In this document: positions 1-8,896 of the stretch, in pieces | Numbering within the stretch: position 1 is the stretch's first letter | Layout: each line of letters begins with the position of its first letter | NCBI RefSeq assembly: GCF_002252505.1 | Contig: NZ_NNRL01000148.1 | Coordinates: 186,001-250,000 of the forward strand | DNA length: 64,000 nt | Source of the DNA: Brucella grignonensis | GTDB lineage: Bacteria > Pseudomonadota > Alphaproteobacteria > Rhizobiales > Rhizobiaceae | Direction of reading: 5' to 3' | The notes under the pieces: model-generated | Seen by the model: the letters and a program-made list of their open reading frames with translations, nothing else | Databases searched by the model: none | Told to the model about the DNA's origin: nothing | Translations under genes and position numbers: made by a program

Positions 1-626
1 CCGGCGACGTCACGCGAGGACGATTGTCCGCGCTCGACTGTTGAGGGCACAAGAATATCGCCGCACACCCCGCTTGCCAGTCCGTTGGTCATGACGATTT
101 CATTGACACGATGACGACACTTCAGCGTAAGCAAGCCATTTGAAATAGCTTCTCGCATCAGACGTTCGAAGGGAGCGACCACGCCGGGGCCAGTACCCCA
201 TGTCACGTGAAAACGCGGAACGGAATTGCCGTGTCCGTGTGCTTGAGCGCCTCCGCGCTCTGCCCAGCCGACAACGGGAAACCAGCGCATACCAAGACTG
301 TGCAGCCAAGAGCGCATCTCACCGGCCGCAAACTGCAAATAGGCTTCGGCATATTGTTTCGGCCAATAATCTTCCGGACGATCAAATTGCGCCGATCCAA
401 GCCAGTCCTGTCGTGCCAGATCAAGGCTATCCTTTATGCCGAGACGCCGTTGCTCGGGACTATCGACCATGAACAGACCGCCAAGCGACCAGAATGCTTG
501 TCCGCCAAGCGAATTTTCGCCTTCCTGCTCAAGCAGGATGACTTTTCGCCCAGCGCTGGTTAGCTCATGAGCGGCCACAAGCCCCGACAGACCTGATCCA
601 ATAATAATCGCATCCGCATTCTTCAT
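1..626 (-). CDS. FAD-binding dehydrogenase (flavoprotein), N-terminal part
   Basis: The reading frame starts at the ATG at 626 behind a GGGAGGAAG ribosome site and runs off the left edge of the window, giving about 208 residues. It opens with a dinucleotide-binding Rossmann motif (GSGLSGLVAAHE, about residues 11-22) followed by an acidic residue ending the second strand (LLEQE), as in the fumarate reductase/KsdD-like FAD flavoproteins. A WSLGG stretch and an HGHGNSVPRFH segment fit the family of predicted FAD-binding dehydrogenases of about 550 residues. The substrate cannot be told from this part. The next gene on the same strand ends at 684, so the two may be cotranscribed. Confidence 0.8.
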   Translation of the reverse strand, partial: MKNADAIIIGSGLSGLVAAHELTSAGRKVILLEQEGENSLGGQAFWSLGGLFMVDSPEQRRLGIKDSLDLARQDWLGSAQFDRPEDYWPKQYAEAYLQFAAGEMRSWLHSLGMRWFPVVGWAERGGAQAHGHGNSVPRFHVTWGTGPGVVAPFERLMREAISNGLLTLKCRHRVNEIVMTNGLASGVCGDILVPSTVERGQSSSRDVA

Positions 627-683
627 ACCCGCTTCCTCCCTCAGAAGGAGAGTGGCTTATGGAAATGCCGCTGGCAAGTGCAG

Positions 684-1445
684 TCAGGCTGTCAGGAAAG
701 GCAGAACCCAATCGGCGATCAGCTTGATTGAAAGACCGAAAAGCGTGAGCTGAACCAACAGGAAAAACGGACCATCCGGGATGATGCGAGTGAGCTTTGC
801 TCCGACAAATGTTCCTATGATGGCAGCAGGCAAAAGCCAAAGTCCAAGCGACCAGTCGAGATTGGAGAATTGTTGCAATTGCCAGTAAGGGATCAGCTTA
901 ACCGCGTTGACGATCGCAAAAAGGATGGTCGAGGTGCCTGCAAAAACAAGCTTCTCAAGATGCTGCGGCAACACATACATCTGGAATGGCGGGGCGCCCG
1001 AATGCGAAACAAAGCTCGTAAGACCAGTGAGAATACCCCAGAATGTTCCGCCCGGAATATCCGCCTTGCGTGCCTGACGTCGATATTTTGCGCCAACCCA
1101 TACATTGAAGCAGAAGAAGAGGCCGACAAGCCCCACAAGCATTCCAATGAATGTGCTTGAAAGGTGCGAACTGAAAAACCAGCCAAGGCCGATGCCGACA
1201 ATAGCGGCAGGGGTAAGGATTGCCAGATTTCGTGCTGAAAAATGATGGCGGTAGAGATACAGGCCGAACATGTCGCTGACGACATAGATCGGCAGCAAAA
1301 GAGCGGCAGCCGTGACCGGTGAAATAACCAACGCCATCAGTGGCACTGAAAGTGTCCCGACCGAAGGCAATCCGCCTTTCGACAGCCCAACCAGAAAAGC
1401 CGCGATAACGGCAACTGTCATAAACAGCGGGGTATGTTCGAGCAT
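684..1445 (-). CDS. TSUP-family exporter (TauE/SafE type)
   Basis: A 253-residue polytopic inner-membrane protein with about eight hydrophobic segments, the usual size for sulfite exporter TauE/SafE (TSUP) proteins. These export small organosulfur anions or sulfite, but the substrate here is unknown. The N-terminal VGLSKGGLPSVGTLSVPL stretch and a second glycine-rich repeat near residues 145-155 (LTSFVSHSGAPP) are typical of the two-fold TSUP repeat. It lies 57 bp upstream of the FAD dehydrogenase gene on the same strand and 49 bp downstream of the aminotransferase gene. Confidence 0.85.
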   Translation of the reverse strand: MLEHTPLFMTVAVIAAFLVGLSKGGLPSVGTLSVPLMALVISPVTAAALLLPIYVVSDMFGLYLYRHHFSARNLAILTPAAIVGIGLGWFFSSHLSSTFIGMLVGLVGLFFCFNVWVGAKYRRQARKADIPGGTFWGILTGLTSFVSHSGAPPFQMYVLPQHLEKLVFAGTSTILFAIVNAVKLIPYWQLQQFSNLDWSLGLWLLPAAIIGTFVGAKLTRIIPDGPFFLLVQLTLFGLSIKLIADWVLPFLTA

Positions 1446-1494
1446 TCAGACAGTTACCGTATCTAAATTAACAAAGGGGTTTAGGCTGTATTTC

Positions 1495-2349
1495 TCAGCT
1501 ATGCGCCCATTCCCAATAAAGCGAACGTGCGCGCTTGGTAACAGCACCATATTCCAGCTTGCGTTCATCAAAACCGATGATCGGCACAACCTTGCTCATA
1601 TTGCCGGTCGAGAAGATTTCATCTGCTTCGCGGAAGTCCTGAACGTTGAGTGTCGTTTCGTGGACGCTGACGCCCGCCTGACGCAGAAGCTTGATGACGC
1701 GCTGGCGCGTAATGCCATTCAGGAATGTACCGTTTGGAACCGGAGTGAAAACTTCACCACCGCGAACCATAAAGACATTCGAGGTGGCTGTTTCTGCGAC
1801 ATTGCCGAGAACATCGGTAACAAGCGCATTGTGAAAGCCCTTGGCTTTGGCTTCGCGCAACATGCGGCCATTGTTCGGATAAAGGCATGCAGCCTTGGCA
1901 TTAACCGGCATAACCTCGAGATAAGGACGGCGGAAAGATGTCGTCGTAACAGTAAAACCTTTTGGCTCAACCATAGGAATGGCCTCAAGGCAAAGGGCAA
2001 AATCTGTCGATTCAGGAGCGGCGGCAACCGTGCTGGAGTCGCCTTCTTCGGCCCAATACATGGGGCGGATATAGACATCCGTTCCGGGAGAAAATTTCTT
2101 CAGGCCTTCGCGTGCCAGTGCTTCGATGTCGTTGCCGCTGAGTGTGGGGGCAAGCTCGAGTGCACGCGCTGAATCGTTTGCGCGGGCTGCATGCAGATCA
2201 AGATCCGGTGTAACGCCTTCAAACAGACGCGCGCCATCGAAAACGAGCGAACCGAGCCAGGTCGCGTGCGATGCGGCACCCAGTATACGCACATCACCTT
2301 GGAGCCATTCACCCTTATAATAGGTCCACATTGCCCGCTTCTCGGTCAT
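1495..2349 (-). CDS. ilvE: class IV aminotransferase, probable branched-chain amino acid aminotransferase
   Basis: A 284-residue PLP enzyme of fold type IV, expected to transfer the amino group between Val/Leu/Ile and 2-oxoglutarate. The likely Schiff-base lysine is K152 in VNAKAACLYPNN, followed by the REAKAKGFHNALVTD segment. The TATSNVFMV stretch (about residues 207-215) matches the cofactor-phosphate loop of the family. Length is normal for short alphaproteobacterial BCAT-like proteins. D-amino acid aminotransferase or aminodeoxychorismate lyase are the alternatives in this fold. The preceding A of an AAGAG ribosome site lies just upstream of the ATG. Confidence 0.8.
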   Translation of the reverse strand: MTEKRAMWTYYKGEWLQGDVRILGAASHATWLGSLVFDGARLFEGVTPDLDLHAARANDSARALELAPTLSGNDIEALAREGLKKFSPGTDVYIRPMYWAEEGDSSTVAAAPESTDFALCLEAIPMVEPKGFTVTTTSFRRPYLEVMPVNAKAACLYPNNGRMLREAKAKGFHNALVTDVLGNVAETATSNVFMVRGGEVFTPVPNGTFLNGITRQRVIKLLRQAGVSVHETTLNVQDFREADEIFSTGNMSKVVPIIGFDERKLEYGAVTKRARSLYWEWAHS

Positions 2350-2540
2350 TCTCTTCGTCCTTCATCAATCTCGTTGTCGTGCCAAATCCCGCGCAAAACG
2401 CCTTCAGATTACTGATGCAATTGCCGGTAAAAGCGTGGGCGGGATATAAACGTAAGCTGTTATAGCACGTCACTCAAAACTGAAAACCTGTTTCAGGTCT
2501 GATGCAGACGCAGAATATTCAATCCTGCGAGAGCATCGGC

Positions 2541-3449
2541 TTATTTTTCCTCGGCCAGAGCAGGCGATGGATCAGATGTGGCAACAGCTGCCGGCCCCTC
2601 CACACCACGCTGACGTTCGCGTACGAAAGTGAATAGGCCTGAAATCGTGATCAAGATGATGCCAATCAGCATAGGCAGATCGATATGGTCGTGGAAGATG
2701 AAGTAGCCAAACAGGATGGCCCAGAGCATCTGGCTATATTGTGGTGACGCAATCGCACTTGCAGGTGCGCGTTGCGCTGCAAGCATCAGCAGAATGTTGG
2801 CCAGCGCTGCGAGCAGGCCGTAGCCCGCAAGATAGCCCCATTGAATGGCGGAAGGTGTCTGATAGCTGGGAATCATCAATGCGCCGCAGATGAGGATCGG
2901 TCCGATGAGACCGGCCGTATAAAGCGAAATACGCTTCTCTTTTTTACCCATGGCACGGAAGATTATGATGCTGAACGCGCCGCCCAAACCGCCGCCGAGA
3001 GCACCCAAATGCCCAATAGATAGCTCGCGGAAGCCGGGGCGCAGAACAACCAGCACGCCGATGAATCCGATAATAACCGCCGACCATCGACGCCAGCCAA
3101 CCTGCTCCTTGAGAAAAATCACCGAGAGTATCGTAACGAATGCCGGTAGCAGGAAGATAAGCGCAAAAGCTTCGGCCATGGAAAGATGCGTGAAGGCCAC
3201 GACACTGCCAATCACACCCATTGCGGCGGTGAGCGTGCGAAGTAACCAGAGTTTTATATTTGTGGTTCGAAACATATCGAGCCACTGATCTTCGGGTTTC
3301 TTGGTAAAGGGGATGGCCAACAATCCCAGAACAGCACCATAAAAGGCGACTTCATAGGGCGACAGGGTGCCGTCGAGAAACTTGACGCAGGCGTCGCTTA
3401 CAGCGAATGCAGCATAGGACGCAAACGCGAGGAAAATACCGTAAAGCAT
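2541..3449 (-). CDS. DMT-superfamily (EamA) transporter
   Basis: A 302-residue membrane protein with ten hydrophobic segments arranged as two EamA repeats (about residues 5-140 and 150-285). Members are usually exporters of amino acids or other metabolites, and the substrate cannot be read from sequence. The segment MAEAFALIFLLPAFVTILSV corresponds to the conserved fourth helix. The C-terminus is a charged cytoplasmic tail ending in LAEEK. It is a single gene, separated from the aminotransferase by about 190 bp. Confidence 0.85.
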   Translation of the reverse strand: MLYGIFLAFASYAAFAVSDACVKFLDGTLSPYEVAFYGAVLGLLAIPFTKKPEDQWLDMFRTTNIKLWLLRTLTAAMGVIGSVVAFTHLSMAEAFALIFLLPAFVTILSVIFLKEQVGWRRWSAVIIGFIGVLVVLRPGFRELSIGHLGALGGGLGGAFSIIIFRAMGKKEKRISLYTAGLIGPILICGALMIPSYQTPSAIQWGYLAGYGLLAALANILLMLAAQRAPASAIASPQYSQMLWAILFGYFIFHDHIDLPMLIGIILITISGLFTFVRERQRGVEGPAAVATSDPSPALAEEK

Positions 3450-3699
3450 AATGGTGTCCGCAATGGGCTAGAGATAATCTCCTCCGCGGACCGGATTAAT
3501 CGATTAAAGCCGGTTTGGCAAAAGACAATTTGATAAAAACTCAAAATAATGACCGGCCGCTATCCCCTATGACATAGGCGATTGAGACGTTTTCAAGAAG
3601 ACGAGCTCCAGCGAAAACGCATGCCTCATTTGCAATCATATCCGTGGTGTAATTTTGTGCAAAAGACTATTTAACAAGCATCCAACGAGGAGAAAACAA

Positions 3700-3837
3700 A
3701 TGAACATTCGTCAGAAATTCCAGCAGTACGTTTCCCGCCGTCGCGCAATGCGTGAACTCGGTGCAATGGACGATCATCTTCTTGCCGATATCGGCGTTTC
3801 GCGTTCGCAGATCCAGAGCGCAGTTTTCGGTAAGTAA
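3700..3837 (+). CDS. DUF1127 small protein
   Basis: A 45-residue basic protein. The ATG at 3700 follows an AACGAGGAGAAAACAA ribosome site, which decides this start over an in-frame upstream codon at 3655. The C-terminal half (ELGAMDDHLLADIGVSRSQI) is the DUF1127 signature. Short DUF1127 proteins are common in Rhizobiales, and some have been linked to phosphate and carbon metabolism and RNA turnover in Agrobacterium; for this copy no role can be assigned. A good intrinsic terminator follows at 3896-3933, so it is monocistronic. Confidence 0.9.
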   Translation: MNIRQKFQQYVSRRRAMRELGAMDDHLLADIGVSRSQIQSAVFGK

Positions 3838-3895
3838 TCACTGATGGCGCGGCTGATAATTAATCGCCCCGAAAGTGAAACTGAAATAAAATAGC

Positions 3896-3933
3896 AAAGC
3901 GTCGGTGCTCCAGTCCCGGCGCTTTTGTTTTTC
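3896..3933 (+). terminator. intrinsic terminator of the DUF1127 gene
   Basis: A 10-bp stem (AAAGCGTCGG / CCGGCGCTTT with one G-U pair) with a 10-nt loop, followed by TTTTGTTTTT. It lies 58 bp past the DUF1127 stop codon. Confidence 0.8.
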
Positions 3934-4362
3934 TATGTATATTGTAATTTTATTCTATCGACGGTTCATTTTAAACGCCCTGCAGATTTCGCGACAGATC
4001 CGTGGCCTGCAAATAGCGATCGAATTATTCGCACCACACGACGCCCTCTCCAATGAGACAAAACGGTATTCAATTTGGGATTCCTGCCACTTGAGTGGAG
4101 GGAGGCTGGAGGAGTATTGATACGCGGGCGGGGGCTGGTGATGAAGATGGGTATATGAATAGTTACTACTGCTAATTTACCTGTCTTCATTGCCACAATT
4201 TTACTGAGACTTTCATGGCAGAACATTACTTTTACTTGTTAATGTGAAGCATATTTCGTTTTGTCTTATTTGATGTCAGGCATTGGTTCAGACTGATTAT
4301 ATGCCTTGCGTGTCGGGTGGTCACACGGTTATGTGGCTGCTCGACGGCACAAGGACCTGATC
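3934..4362. other. intergenic stretch without a recognised gene
   Basis: About 430 bp, AT-rich, between the DUF1127 terminator and the DUF2938 gene. The open frames here are short, lack ribosome sites and have no recognisable product. The final part must hold the promoter of the DUF2938 gene, but no clear element could be picked out. Confidence 0.5.
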
Positions 4363-4851
4363 ATGCTCAATCTCATCATAAATGGAATTTTGATCGGCTT
4401 AGGCGCGACGATCGTTATGGATATCTGGGCATTGGTTCTTGCGCAGTTTCCAGGGCAATCTCGTCCGAATTGGGGGCTCGTCGGTCGCTGGTTCTGGCAT
4501 TTACGAGACGGCCAGATATTTCACGATGATATCGCAGCATCAAAACCCTACGCCCATGAGATTGCATTGGGCTGGATCGGTCATTATGCGGTTGGTATTC
4601 TCTACGGCATCATCTTTGCGCTTTATGGCGGCGCAGCGTGGTTTGCGAATCCAATATTTCTCCCCGCCTGGATATTCGGTATCCTCACCGTGGCAGCGGG
4701 CTGGTTTTTATTGCAACCGGGCTTGGGAATCGGCTGGGCAGCATCGCGTTTGCCAAATGCCAGAAATGTCCGTATTCTCAATCTCGTCGCCCATACATTT
4801 TTTGCCTTCGGCATGTATGGTACCGGCGTTCTCCTGAAAACAGTAGCTTAA
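4363..4851 (+). CDS. DUF2938 family membrane protein
   Basis: A 162-residue inner-membrane protein with four to five hydrophobic segments. The start ATG at 4363 (MLNLIINGILIGLGATIVMD) removes an implausible 19-residue charged extension that the longer frame would add. The N-terminal GLGATIVMDIWALVLAQF, the central HEIALGWIGHYAVGILYG and the C-terminal NARNVRILNLVAHTFFAFG stretches are typical of DUF2938. Function unknown. It stands alone, with about 325 bp before the next gene. Confidence 0.85.
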   Translation: MLNLIINGILIGLGATIVMDIWALVLAQFPGQSRPNWGLVGRWFWHLRDGQIFHDDIAASKPYAHEIALGWIGHYAVGILYGIIFALYGGAAWFANPIFLPAWIFGILTVAAGWFLLQPGLGIGWAASRLPNARNVRILNLVAHTFFAFGMYGTGVLLKTVA

Positions 4852-5176
4852 TCATATAGATAGTTTTGGGTGCTGTAACTTGGACAGCTACCATTTTTGA
4901 AGCACTTTCAAAAATTAGAGCCTGAATAGGTGGCTGGCGCGCTTCCAAAAGTCAGTCCAAACTAAATCACGTTAATAAACAGGCATTCTTGCGGCAGAAC
5001 TGTGTTTTTGATCGCGTTGGGTGTATGGGGAACAAATCCGCTCGCGCAAAATGCGGCTGCGGCTAACAAATACGGCAATCGCAATAGATTGCACCGATTT
5101 TAACAGCTGATCGCAAGCAATTGCTCTCGGCTGATCATTGGTGCCTTTGAATGCGAGCTTTTGCCCTGGAGGGACC
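4852..5176. other. leader region of the purine permease gene
   Basis: A 325-bp stretch with short dyads (for example around 4894-4915, TTTTTGAA / TTTCAAAAA) but no recognisable purine riboswitch core or terminator-antiterminator pair. It must contain the promoter of the permease gene at 5177. No gene is supported. Confidence 0.4.
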
Positions 5177-6469
5177 ATGCTGGAAAAGCTGTTCAAATTG
5201 CAGGAACATGGCACATCGGTGAGAACGGAAGTCATCGCTGGCGTGACGACCTTCCTGACGATGTCTTACATTATCTTCGTCAATCCTGATATTCTGTCCA
5301 CAACAGGTATGGATCGCAACGCAGTCTTCGTTGCTACATGTCTTGCGGCAGCATTGGGTTCGATTGTCATGGCGCTCGTCGCCAATTGGCCGATTGGCAT
5401 GGCGCCGGGTATGGGCCTGAATGCCTTCTTCGCCTTTACGGTTGTCGGCGCTATGGGTTTCTCATGGCAACAGGCGCTTGGCGCGGTCTTCATTTCCGGC
5501 ATCATCTTCCTGTTTCTCACGGTAACAGGTATCCGGCGTTGGCTGGTCGAGGGTATTCCGCATTCATTGCGCAGCGCAATTGCTGCCGGTATCGGTATGT
5601 TCCTTGCCCTGATCGGACTCAAGAACGCAGGCGTCGTCGTTGACAATCCGGCAACGCTCGTAGGTCTTGGTGACTTGCGTGAGTTTGGTCCTCTGCTTGC
5701 AATCGCCGGCTTCTTCATTATTGCAGCTCTTGATGCACTCAAGGTTCGCGGTGCGATCCTGATCGGTATCCTTGTTGTAACCATTGCATCGATTTCGCTG
5801 GGTATTACCCAGTTTGGCGGCGTGTTCTCTGCTCCTCCGAGCCTTGCACCAACTTTCCTGCAGCTTGACATCATGGGTGCGCTGCACACCGGTATCCTGC
5901 ATGTAATCCTGGTTTTCGTGCTGGTTGAAGTGTTTGATGCGACCGGTACGCTGATCGGCGTTGCCAAGCGTGGCGGCCTGATTGAACCGGGTAAGCCAAA
6001 TCGTCTTGGTAAAGCTCTGTTTGCAGACAGCACCGCAATTCTGGGTGGCTCGCTGCTCGGTACCTCGTCGACGACAGCCTATGTCGAAAGTGCTTCCGGC
6101 GTTCAGGCTGGCGGCCGCACAGGTCTGACGGCGCTTGTTGTGGCTCTGTTGTTCCTTGCTGCACTCTTTATTTCGCCTCTGGCTGGCTCCGTACCTGCCT
6201 ATGCAACAGCACCAGCGCTCGTTTACGTCGCTTGTTTGATGATGCGTGAACTGTCCGAAATCAAGTGGGACGAAATCACGGAAGCTGCACCCGCCGCTCT
6301 TACGGCGCTGTCCATTCCGTTCACCTACTCGATTGCAAACGGTCTGGCTTTCGGCTTCATCAGCTATGTTGTCCTGAAGGCTGTAACCGGCAAGGCTCGT
6401 GAGGTGCACCTTGCGACCTGGATCGTGGCGGCACTGTTTGTGATCCGCTTCGCATTCTTCCCAGAATAA
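5177..6469 (+). CDS. NCS2 purine permease, AzgA-like (hypoxanthine/guanine/adenine)
   Basis: A 430-residue permease with about twelve membrane segments that takes up purine bases by proton symport. The start is the ATG at 5177, behind a strong CTGGAGGGACC ribosome site; the frame is open 39 nt upstream but without a site. The central signature TSSTTAYVESASGVQAGGR (about residues 290-310) is characteristic of the AzgA branch, as is the N-terminal EVIAGVTTFLTMSYIIFVNP. The downstream deaminase-like gene and the adenine deaminase gene at 18.9 kb suggest a purine salvage role. A perfect terminator follows at 6475. Confidence 0.9.
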   Translation: MLEKLFKLQEHGTSVRTEVIAGVTTFLTMSYIIFVNPDILSTTGMDRNAVFVATCLAAALGSIVMALVANWPIGMAPGMGLNAFFAFTVVGAMGFSWQQALGAVFISGIIFLFLTVTGIRRWLVEGIPHSLRSAIAAGIGMFLALIGLKNAGVVVDNPATLVGLGDLREFGPLLAIAGFFIIAALDALKVRGAILIGILVVTIASISLGITQFGGVFSAPPSLAPTFLQLDIMGALHTGILHVILVFVLVEVFDATGTLIGVAKRGGLIEPGKPNRLGKALFADSTAILGGSLLGTSSTTAYVESASGVQAGGRTGLTALVVALLFLAALFISPLAGSVPAYATAPALVYVACLMMRELSEIKWDEITEAAPAALTALSIPFTYSIANGLAFGFISYVVLKAVTGKAREVHLATWIVAALFVIRFAFFPE

Positions 6470-6474
6470 CAACA

Positions 6475-6505
6475 AACGCCGGGGCAATACCCCGGCGTTT
6501 TTCTT
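6475..6505 (+). terminator. intrinsic terminator of the purine permease gene
   Basis: A perfect 10-bp stem AACGCCGGGG / CCCCGGCGTT with a 5-nt loop (CAATA), then TTTTCTTT. It starts 5 bp past the permease stop codon. Confidence 0.92.
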
Positions 6506-6544
6506 TGTGCTTTATCTGGCCTGCCTTATTTGGGAGTTGAGGTT

Positions 6545-7144
6545 ATGACACCGGAAGATTTGAAATTGCTCGAGAAGCTTTTTGATGTCATCGAACAAGA
6601 CATCATTCCCCTGACGGAGCAGGGCGTTGCAAATGGCAACAAGGTTTTTGGAGCAGCACTTCTCCGCAAATCGGATTTGTCTCTGGTCCTTGCTGAAACC
6701 AACAATGAAACCGAGAATCCGATGTGGCATGGTGAAGTGCATACGTTGAAGCGTTTTTATGAGATGCCTGAGCAGGGACGTCCAGACACAAAAGACATGG
6801 TTTTTCTGTCGACACATGAACCGTGCTCAATGTGCTTGTCAGCTATTACTTGGACCGGTTTCGACAATTTCTATTATCTGTTCAGTCATGAAGATTCCCG
6901 CGATGCGTTTTCAATCCCGCATGACCTGAAAATACTCAAGGAGGTCTTCACACTGGAGCCGGGTGGCTATAACCGCGACAATAGTTTCTGGCACAGCCAT
7001 TCGATCCCCAAAATGGTGGATTCTCTGCCGGAGCCCGATCGTTCTCGTTTTGAGAAGCGGCTTGATGCAATTCGCGCCAAATATGATGCAATGTCCGGCG
7101 CATACCAATCTTCAAAAGACGGAAACGCTATTCCTTTGAACTAG
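6545..7144 (+). CDS. cytidine/deoxycytidylate-deaminase-fold nucleoside or base deaminase
   Basis: A 199-residue protein with the zinc-dependent deaminase motifs H62-G-E64 (WHGEVHT) and P93-C94-x-x-C97 (EPCSMCLSA), in the order and spacing of CMP/dCMP-deaminase-fold enzymes. The start ATG at 6545 is preferred over a TTG 15 nt upstream because GGGAG lies 7-11 nt before it. It is longer at the C-terminus than guanine or cytosine deaminases, with a tail (about residues 130-199) that I do not recognise. It follows a purine permease, which makes a purine substrate likely but not shown. A terminator separates the two genes, so it has its own promoter or depends on read-through. Confidence 0.78.
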   Translation: MTPEDLKLLEKLFDVIEQDIIPLTEQGVANGNKVFGAALLRKSDLSLVLAETNNETENPMWHGEVHTLKRFYEMPEQGRPDTKDMVFLSTHEPCSMCLSAITWTGFDNFYYLFSHEDSRDAFSIPHDLKILKEVFTLEPGGYNRDNSFWHSHSIPKMVDSLPEPDRSRFEKRLDAIRAKYDAMSGAYQSSKDGNAIPLN

Positions 7145-7244
7145 AGCATTTCCTGTTTTGTTTGAATCATTGGAAATGTTCTATCTCTTTGTTTTTTCGC
7201 ATTATCCGACGCAAAAACGCTTCGCACTTTTGCTGGAAATGCTC
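7144..7244. repeat. dispersed palindromic repeat, family B (full copy)
   Basis: About 100 bp, beginning GAGCATTTCC and ending with the inverted GGAAATGCTC, with an internal GCAAAAACGCTTCGCACTTT core. Related copies occur at 18712-18772, 29958-30061 and 41794-41854, and a degenerate one at about 53110-53165. It sits directly behind the deaminase stop codon. Confidence 0.75.
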
Positions 7245-7250
7245 CAATAC

Positions 7251-7284
7251 AAAGGCTGCATATCAATAACGATATGCAGCCTTT
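7251..7284. terminator. bidirectional intrinsic terminator between converging genes
   Basis: A 14-bp perfect stem AAAGGCTGCATATC / GATATGCAGCCTTT with a 6-nt loop. TTTTCAATTTT follows on the plus strand. It sits between the deaminase (plus) and the FAH-family gene (minus) and can serve both. Confidence 0.8.
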
Positions 7285-7290
7285 TCAATT

Positions 7291-8460
7291 TTAGATTTTG
7301 TCGAGCAGATTGCGCTTCTGCAGGTTCTGCATCAGCGCACGAATGCCAAACGTCCATTCAGCGCAATTATCAGTGCGATCCACCCAATTGACCAGACGCC
7401 CGAGCTTCGGTGTCGAAATCTCCACCTTATCGCCAATTTCATGGGTAAAGCCTTGGCCTACGCCGCGACGGTCTTTGACTGGCGCAAACATGGTGCCGAG
7501 AAAAAGAACAGCGCCATCCGGATATTGATGATTGCGGTTCATCATCTGTCCAGCAAGGTTTTCCGGATCGCGGCTGATTGCTTCCATTGGGCTTTCGCCG
7601 GTCATCTCAAAGCCGTCAGTGCCGTTGACTTTCAGCGAAAGCTTGAGCTTGCGCAGAACGTCCATGGTAAAGTCGCCGTCAAACAGGCGAATAAACGGGC
7701 CTATGGCACAAGACGCGTTGTTGTCCTTGGCCTTGCCGAGCAGCAGGGCAGAACGTCCTTCGACGTCACGCAGATTGACATCATTGCCGAGTGTCGCCCC
7801 GACGATACGGCCATCAGAAGCAACAGCCAGAACGACTTCCGGTTCTGGATTATTCCACTGAGAGATTGGCAGAATACCAACGGTCGCACCGCAACCGACT
7901 GCGGACATTGGTTGCGACTTTGTGAAAATTTCGGCGTCCGGGCCGATGCCCACTTCCAGATATTGCGACCAGAGACCCATTTCCTGAAGCAGCGCTTTAA
8001 CCTGTGCCGCTTTTTCCGAGCCCGCTGCAACACCGCGCAAGCTGTCGCCGATCACCGGGGCCAGACGGTCGCGCACTTCGCGTGCACGACTTGGATCGCC
8101 CTTGGCCTGTTCTTCGATGACACGTTCCAGCATACTGTCAGCGAAGGTCACGCCAGCTGCCTTGATCGACTGGAGATCAATCGGTGCAAGCAATTCGCCC
8201 TTTTCGCCGGACAGATAGTCGTCCAGCGCGCCGAGATCAGCAAATCGGCCAGCATCTTTCAACTCGCTAACCAGTTCATGACGCTCCAGAAGACCCGATA
8301 CGGTCGCGGAAAGGTTGGAGAGATTATGTACACGCCCGTTTACAACCAACACCGGGCAGGGCCCGCTTTCGGCCTTCGACCACAGACGCCCAATAAGCAC
8401 TGCCGAAGCGCTGTCTTCAGGCAAAATAATGGACGAGTTTAGAGTATGCTTGTCTTGCAC
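7291..8460 (-). CDS. fumarylacetoacetate hydrolase (FAH) superfamily enzyme
   Basis: A 389-residue protein whose C-terminal two thirds is an FAH fold. Members hydrolyse C-C bonds or dehydrate 2-keto-3-deoxy sugar acids. The segments NPEPEVVLAVASDGRIVGAT and LGNDVNLRDVEGRS (about residues 210-250) contain the metal-binding and catalytic stretch. The start chosen is the GTG at 8460, behind an ideal GGGAGGAATATCC site; the frame stays open to 8601 but without one. The divergent GntR regulator and gluconokinase gene suggest a sugar-acid pathway. The exact reaction is not determined. Confidence 0.8.
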   Translation of the reverse strand: MQDKHTLNSSIILPEDSASAVLIGRLWSKAESGPCPVLVVNGRVHNLSNLSATVSGLLERHELVSELKDAGRFADLGALDDYLSGEKGELLAPIDLQSIKAAGVTFADSMLERVIEEQAKGDPSRAREVRDRLAPVIGDSLRGVAAGSEKAAQVKALLQEMGLWSQYLEVGIGPDAEIFTKSQPMSAVGCGATVGILPISQWNNPEPEVVLAVASDGRIVGATLGNDVNLRDVEGRSALLLGKAKDNNASCAIGPFIRLFDGDFTMDVLRKLKLSLKVNGTDGFEMTGESPMEAISRDPENLAGQMMNRNHQYPDGAVLFLGTMFAPVKDRRGVGQGFTHEIGDKVEISTPKLGRLVNWVDRTDNCAEWTFGIRALMQNLQKRNLLDKI

Positions 8461-8896
8461 GGATATTCCTCCCGGTTCGTTCAGTTCAAGATGTGAATGA
8501 TTGGATTTTCTGGATAGAGGCGTGACGTTCACATCAAATGCAGCCACATGAAATACGGGCACATCAAATGCGGGCCGCGTTTGGCCCGCTGAAAGCGGCA
8601 CAATCTAACTCCTCCAAGACTATGTTGTTGGGTTGTCTGATAACTATATATCTAATGATTGAAAACTCTTTTATGCATCAATTGGCGGAATTGGGATGAA
8701 ATACCCTCCCACGCAGCGGATGGAGTTCTTGACCGCTATACAGGTAGTATTAGTGCGGAATATGGTTGACTCGGGAGGATTTCGAGAAGCGTCTTGATCC
8801 TGATGCGATCATGATCCCCGGATGCCAGCTTTCGCTTGACTTGGGCAAAGACTGACGACAAATCAGTGATAGAGGACATGCAGGGAGGAGCAAGCA
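8461..8896. promoter_or_regulatory. divergent regulatory region between FAH-family gene and GntR gene
   Basis: 436 bp without a supported gene. It holds a 13-bp near-perfect palindrome GTTGTCTGATAAC at 8632-8644, a plausible operator for the adjacent FadR-type GntR protein, and two copies of CACATCAAATGC near 8530 and 8559. Both divergent genes start with GTG behind strong ribosome sites (GGGAGGAA and GGGAGGAG). Confidence 0.45.

Noticed and set aside
1312-2172. Long plus-strand open frame of 286 codons opposite the aminotransferase gene
   Set aside because: It is a shadow of the minus-strand gene; no family match, no ribosome site, and codon pattern of an antisense frame.
4852-5176. Purine riboswitch upstream of the purine permease
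   Set aside because: The conserved junction and loop sequences of the purine aptamer could not be found.
5266-6487. Long minus-strand frames opposite the purine permease
   Set aside because: Antisense shadows with low-complexity, proline/arginine/threonine-rich products; the plus-strand frame has clear family motifs.
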